In this document: piece after piece, positions 60,374 through 64,000 of the stretch
Position numbering within the stretch: the first letter of the stretch is position 1
Layout: every line of letters starts with the position of its first letter
NCBI GenBank assembly: GCA_029260265.1
Contig: JAJDDO010000024.1
Coordinates: forward strand, 745,458 to 809,457
Length of the DNA stretch: 64,000 nt
Source of the DNA: Phycisphaerales bacterium
GTDB lineage: Bacteria > Planctomycetota > Phycisphaerae > Phycisphaerales > UBA1924
Direction: 5' to 3'
Program-made: the position numbers and the translations under genes
The notes under the pieces: generated by a model
The model's input: only the letters and a program-made list of their open reading frames with translations
Databases searched by the model: none
Told to the model about the DNA's origin: nothing

Positions 60374-61441
60374 GTGCACACACTCGTTTCCATCATTGTG
60401 CCTTCGCGGGGGAGGAGCGATCAGCTGCAGAGGCTTGTTGATGCCCTTGCGACTCAACAACTCCGCCGCGCCCAATCGTTCGAGCTGATCGTGGTGATCG
60501 ATGGTGATGGCAGCCCGCCAAGCTTCCCTCAAGGGCTTTGCGCGAGGACCATCAGCGTTGGCTTTGGCGGCGCGGGCAATGCCCGCAATGTCGGCGTCGA
60601 GCACGCGAAGGGCGATATTCTCCTCTTCCTCAATGATGATGTTGTCCCATGCGATGGGTTCGTACAAGCCCATGTCGACGCGATCAAGAAGGGCCATCTT
60701 GCGGTGCTTGGTCAATCGCCTTGGGGCGGCGGGTTTGCGCGAACGCTCTTTGACGAGTTCATCACGCACACGCCGAGCATCTTTGATGCTGGGTCATTGG
60801 TGCCGTTTGGACTGCATGACTTTCGATCGGCGTGGACCCTCAACCTCTCGATCCGCCGATCCGCGATCAGGGACCAGCATCCACCGTTCGATCGTGAGAT
60901 CCGCCCGGTGTATTTCGAGGATCTGGAGTTCGCCTACCGATGCTTCGGCGATCAGCCAATCATCTACCACGAACCCAAGGCTCTCGCCGTGCACCATCAT
61001 CGCGTTTGCATCGAAGAGTACTTCAAACGCGAGGTCCTGCTCGGGATGATGTCCGCGGTGCTGTATCATCGCAATCAGCCGTGCCATGATCGGATCTTCG
61101 CACAATCTCCGGAAGAACACGCACGGGCTTCTGCGCCGATGCTTCCAATCGATGCCCCTGATCATCGCCGGATTCTCAAGGCATTCACAGATCTCGCCCG
61201 CACGCGAGCGGGCGATGTGGTTGATCCGATCGAGCAAGCAAAGGCGATGTACATCATGCACCTGCCCATCAAACGCCGAGCGTTCCGGCTCGGGCTCTGT
61301 GCGTTCATCAATGACGGACCCATCGCGTGGGATCAACGAATACCGCGTGCAGCAGAGCTACTTGCAGCTGATCCGGTCTTCTCAACGCTCGTTCGCATGG
61401 AAACCGAACATCGAATCGCGGAGCACACCCATGCTCAATGA
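60374..61441 (+). CDS. GT2 glycosyltransferase
   Basis: 355 aa from the GTG at 60374 (AAGGA upstream). GT2 core: LVSIIVPSRGRSDQLQRLVD, LIVVIDGDGSPPSFP, GFGGAGNARNVGVEHAKGD, FLNDDVVPCDGFV (NDD as DxD equivalent) and EIRPVYFEDLEFAYRC with the ED acid-base motif. No TM region and no Rossmann tail, unlike its neighbours. It overlaps the methyltransferase gene by 11 bp. Confidence 0.85.
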   Translation: MHTLVSIIVPSRGRSDQLQRLVDALATQQLRRAQSFELIVVIDGDGSPPSFPQGLCARTISVGFGGAGNARNVGVEHAKGDILLFLNDDVVPCDGFVQAHVDAIKKGHLAVLGQSPWGGGFARTLFDEFITHTPSIFDAGSLVPFGLHDFRSAWTLNLSIRRSAIRDQHPPFDREIRPVYFEDLEFAYRCFGDQPIIYHEPKALAVHHHRVCIEEYFKREVLLGMMSAVLYHRNQPCHDRIFAQSPEEHARASAPMLPIDAPDHRRILKAFTDLARTRAGDVVDPIEQAKAMYIMHLPIKRRAFRLGLCAFINDGPIAWDQRIPRAAELLAADPVFSTLVRMETEHRIAEHTHAQ

Positions 61442-62453
61442 AATAGAGTTCGTGCATCCAAAGACGGGTTGCCCCCTCGAGAGACATGAGGATTCATGGT
61501 GCATCGCTCAGACCGATGAGCGGGTCGCCGAGATCCGCGATGGGGTGATCGACTTCGTTGCCGATTCAGCGTACACCGCGAGCTTTGGTTTCCAATGGCA
61601 CCAGACCAAGGCCGTCCGCACCCGAGACACGCAGCTCATGCAGGGGCACACGACCGAGATGAACCTGCGGACCGGGTTTGATTCGATGGACCTCGCGGGC
61701 AAGCGATGCCTCGAAGTCGGTGCGGGGCTCGGCGACGACACCGCGTACATGCTCGATCTCGGCGTAGGTGAATACCACGCGGTTGACCTCTCTGAATCGA
61801 TCTACCGGGCTGCTGAGTTGATCAATGATCCACGGGTCCGCTTTGTGCGCGCCGATGTCAATGCATTGCCGTATCAGCCGGAATCGTTCGATGTCGTGCT
61901 CTGTCATCGGATGATGATGCACACGCCGCATCCCGCAGCAACGCTCGCCCGTGCAGCAAGAATGGTCAAGCCCGGCGGCACCTTGTTCGTGCACTCCTAC
62001 CACAAAAGCAAATACTTCAACGCTTCAGCAAAGTACAAGTACCGCCCGGTGACCACCCGGCTGCCCCGACGAATCCTCTGGACATTAATCGCGGCCCCCG
62101 CGCCGATCTGGAGGGGGCTGACGGTGTTGCCCTCAAAGGTGTTTGGCCAACGCGGCGCCGAGTTCGCCCGCAGGTGGAGCCCGTGGGTTGTTCAAGCCGC
62201 CCACACGGTGCCCAACGCGGATCTCAGAACACTTCTGGCGTATGAGACCCAGATCACATTCGATTCACTGACCCCGAAGTACGATCTGCCGATGTTCGCC
62301 GACGACTTTGAAACACTGATCGAGTCGATGGGATTCGAAATTGTCCATAGAGAGCGCCGCCCGTGGTTCCCGCTCTGGGCGACCGCGATCAAGCGTCAGG
62401 CTCAAACAGGAGTCAACATCGTTGCAGCCGAGAACGAGGAGGTGTGCGTATGA
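61431..62453 (+). CDS. SAM-dependent class I methyltransferase with Trm112-like N-terminus
   Basis: 340 aa from the ATG at 61431. Residues 1-40 (EFVHPKTGCPLERHEDSWCI, IRDGVIDFV) look like the small Trm112-like fold common in glycan-cluster methyltransferases. Motif I CLEVGAGLGDDTAYMLDLG, motif II YHAVDLSES, motif III ALPYQPESFDVVLCHRMMMH and post-III VKPGGTLFVHSYHKSK follow. The target is probably a sugar or lipid carrier (context). It couples to the next gene by ATGA. Confidence 0.82.
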   Translation: MLNEIEFVHPKTGCPLERHEDSWCIAQTDERVAEIRDGVIDFVADSAYTASFGFQWHQTKAVRTRDTQLMQGHTTEMNLRTGFDSMDLAGKRCLEVGAGLGDDTAYMLDLGVGEYHAVDLSESIYRAAELINDPRVRFVRADVNALPYQPESFDVVLCHRMMMHTPHPAATLARAARMVKPGGTLFVHSYHKSKYFNASAKYKYRPVTTRLPRRILWTLIAAPAPIWRGLTVLPSKVFGQRGAEFARRWSPWVVQAAHTVPNADLRTLLAYETQITFDSLTPKYDLPMFADDFETLIESMGFEIVHRERRPWFPLWATAIKRQAQTGVNIVAAENEEVCV

Positions 62454-63166
62454 GCACCCAGACCAAGGACCTGCTCCCGATTCGTATTGCTGATGCACGA
62501 GCTGCGATCGAGGACCAATCGCAAACCGCGTTTGTTGTCCGCGGCGCACTCTCCGCCGGCGAGCTTGATGACTACATCCGTGGTGTCCAAGGCCAGTTCG
62601 CCCATGCACCGGTTGGGAAAGAGAAGCCGGCAACTGATTCGGGTGAGGACTTCGTGCTTCCCTGGATCTATGACCACACCAAGAAGCAGTTCAGCGTCCA
62701 TCGGCTCTACCGATTCTGCACCAATGATTCCGGCTCTTCGTACGGGGCGTTCCATGAGCGTGTGATGAACACCCGCGACGAGATCGAGCAGCCTTGGGAC
62801 AACACCCCTGCCTACCGAGAACACGGGTATCGAAATATCCACATCATCACACGGTACCTCGATGATGCCGACGGCTACCCGAGGCACAATGATGTCCCCT
62901 ATCCGCACCCGTGCCCCATGCTCCAGTGCTGGCTTCAGCTCACCGAGCCCGGCCAAGATTTCAAGGGCGGCGAGCTCGTGCTTCATCCACCAAGCGGCCC
63001 GTCCGTTTCTGTCTACCAAGACCTTGGCGTTCGTGGGGGCGATCTGATCTTCTTCGACAAACGAACCGATCACGAGGTCACCGAATGCCGGACGGTTGGA
63101 AGCGGACGAGGCCGAATGATCGCCCTTATCGGAGCGATGGCTCCACTTGAAACGAGGTCCGGGTAA
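62450..63166 (+). CDS. 2-oxoglutarate/Fe(II)-dependent oxygenase-like protein
   Basis: 238 aa. The facial-triad candidates are visible: HxD in YPRHNDVPYPHPCPM (about residue 144), distal His in FFDKRTDHEVTECR (about 208), and a downstream Arg for 2-oxoglutarate in GRGRMIALIGA. GGELVLHPPSG resembles the prolyl-hydroxylase-type jelly roll. It would hydroxylate or oxidise a glycan or carrier; this is inferred from the cluster. Last gene of the cluster. Confidence 0.7.
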   Translation: MSTQTKDLLPIRIADARAAIEDQSQTAFVVRGALSAGELDDYIRGVQGQFAHAPVGKEKPATDSGEDFVLPWIYDHTKKQFSVHRLYRFCTNDSGSSYGAFHERVMNTRDEIEQPWDNTPAYREHGYRNIHIITRYLDDADGYPRHNDVPYPHPCPMLQCWLQLTEPGQDFKGGELVLHPPSGPSVSVYQDLGVRGGDLIFFDKRTDHEVTECRTVGSGRGRMIALIGAMAPLETRSG

Positions 63167-63370
63167 TCGTGCGGCCGCAGATAACACCAAACAGGACCAA
63201 AACGAGGCTGTCCGCTAGTTAATTCGTGAGAATTATTGATGTTTCATCGATCGGCCGCTTGTATGGGCGTTTCATCCGTTGTAATTTGAAGATGCCCCTG
63301 TCAACGCCGAACTCTCGGCAATGGGCATTGTCTTGTGGTCTAGAGAGTCCACTATTTTAGGAGAGAAGAA
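63167..63370 (+). promoter_or_regulatory. Leader of the final secreted-protein gene
   Basis: 204 bp without a gene. TATTTT (63349 region) lies 12 nt before the ATG with AGGAGAG between, so this gene has a conventional leader and Shine-Dalgarno sequence. No clear operator motif. Confidence 0.35.
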
Positions 63371-64000
63371 ATGAAAGTAGCACTTTTGGTAGCGCTCGCA
63401 GGCGCCGCAAGCGTCGCCCAGGCAGACCTGTACACTTCAGCCGACATCACCGGCGACAGCAGCCATATCTCGGCAGCATCCATGCAGAATGTTGCACCCG
63501 CCAATCGCACCACCGACGGATACTTCCTCGGTCACGCAATCGGTGGCGCAGGCGGATTCGCACTCATCAGCCCAAATGTAGATTCCATCTTTAATGGTGC
63601 GTCAGAGGTTCTTGGCGCTGACGGCACCACCGGCGGCACCATCACCTCCTCAGACGCCACCCTCGTTGGTGATGTGTTTGCTTTGGGCAACACAGTCATT
63701 CAGGTTCAGCTTGACACCACTGCTGCTGACATGTTCATCAGCGGCTTCACTGTTGGTGGTCTTCCTGCAGACTCCGCAGGGATGTTCATGGGCGCAAACG
63801 CTGGCGGGAATCCACTCGATTTCACCAACCCAGCATTCATGAACCAGGCATTGCTCTACACAATCGATGCTTCGGGCGCAACCACCAATGTCTTTGATGT
63901 CACCGGCATCATGGGCACCCTTGGTGATGGCAGCTGGGACGGCTCGGCTGGCGTATCGATCAGCGGTCTCATGGACGCAGGCACCGTTGCTGCTGGGTTC
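63371..64000 (+). CDS. Secreted protein, 3' end beyond window (probable PEP-CTERM class)
   Basis: 210 codons are open to the window edge from the ATG at 63371 (AGGAG upstream). A signal peptide (MKVALLVALAGAASVAQADL) leads a Gly/Thr/Ser/Asp-rich beta-structured body with regular phrases (IGGAGGFALISPNVDS, VQLDTTAADMFISGF, LGDGSWDGSAGV). This resembles the secreted protein at 5886; a PEP-CTERM tail would be expected past the window end. Partial gene, no function call. Confidence 0.8.
   Translation, partial: MKVALLVALAGAASVAQADLYTSADITGDSSHISAASMQNVAPANRTTDGYFLGHAIGGAGGFALISPNVDSIFNGASEVLGADGTTGGTITSSDATLVGDVFALGNTVIQVQLDTTAADMFISGFTVGGLPADSAGMFMGANAGGNPLDFTNPAFMNQALLYTIDASGATTNVFDVTGIMGTLGDGSWDGSAGVSISGLMDAGTVAAGF

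Overview
The window looks like chromosomal DNA of a planctomycete, most likely class Phycisphaerae. The evidence is the moderately high GC content, secreted proteins ending in a PEP-CTERM-like tail (TPTPGS, hydrophobic stretch, RRRR), DUF1570-type lipoproteins, many small zinc-ribbon/TM proteins, and a reduced rsmH-ftsL-ftsI division cluster of a kind most other planctomycetes have lost. No species name can be justified from sequence alone.

Layout. 1-5.7 kb: the 3' part of clpX, a small zinc-ribbon protein, then a tightly coupled division run (rsmH, tiny ORF, LysM protein, FtsL-like protein, ftsI). 5.9-20.5 kb: a PEP-CTERM protein, a gluzincin-like lipoprotein, valS, a TPR protein, prfB with its programmed frameshift, small membrane proteins, the pyruvate dehydrogenase genes (E1-alpha, small TM protein, E1-beta, E2) and an MFS transporter. 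20.5-22.5 kb: tRNA-Arg(CCG) carrying a 1.9-kb integrative remnant bounded by 43-bp direct repeats, holding a decapitated integrase fused to a polymorphic-toxin tip and a possible immunity gene. 22.5-41.4 kb: two paralogous secreted/anchored proteins, pntAB divergent from a ferredoxin-type 2-oxoacid oxidoreductase (korAB), adenine deaminase, tRNA-Gly(TCC), endonuclease III, an S41 protease, a lipase-like lipoprotein and a YebC protein. 41.5-50.6 kb: a giant TPR lipoprotein and a nusA-infB-rbfA operon followed by an inactive-looking HhH-GPD protein. 51.0-63.2 kb: a surface-glycan cluster (five or six glycosyltransferases, an AsnB-type amidotransferase, a methyltransferase, a 2OG-Fe(II) oxygenase). 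The window ends inside another secreted protein.

Most remarkable feature: valS is one uninterrupted frame of about 1265 codons that contains two in-frame mobile insertions bounded by the same GTAG-footed REP hairpins. One (about 535 bp) encodes a complete-looking REP-associated tyrosine transposase (RAYT, HUH plus Tyr); the other (82 bp) is a bare REPIN. As read, the essential valyl-tRNA synthetase would be made as a fusion protein with a transposase domain inside it.

A second pattern is regulatory. At least nine genes, several in divergent pairs only 15-63 bp apart, have a TAnnnT hexamer exactly 5-6 nt upstream of the start codon and no Shine-Dalgarno sequence, which predicts leaderless transcripts. 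One pair (35346/35362) shares a perfect palindromic -10 region.
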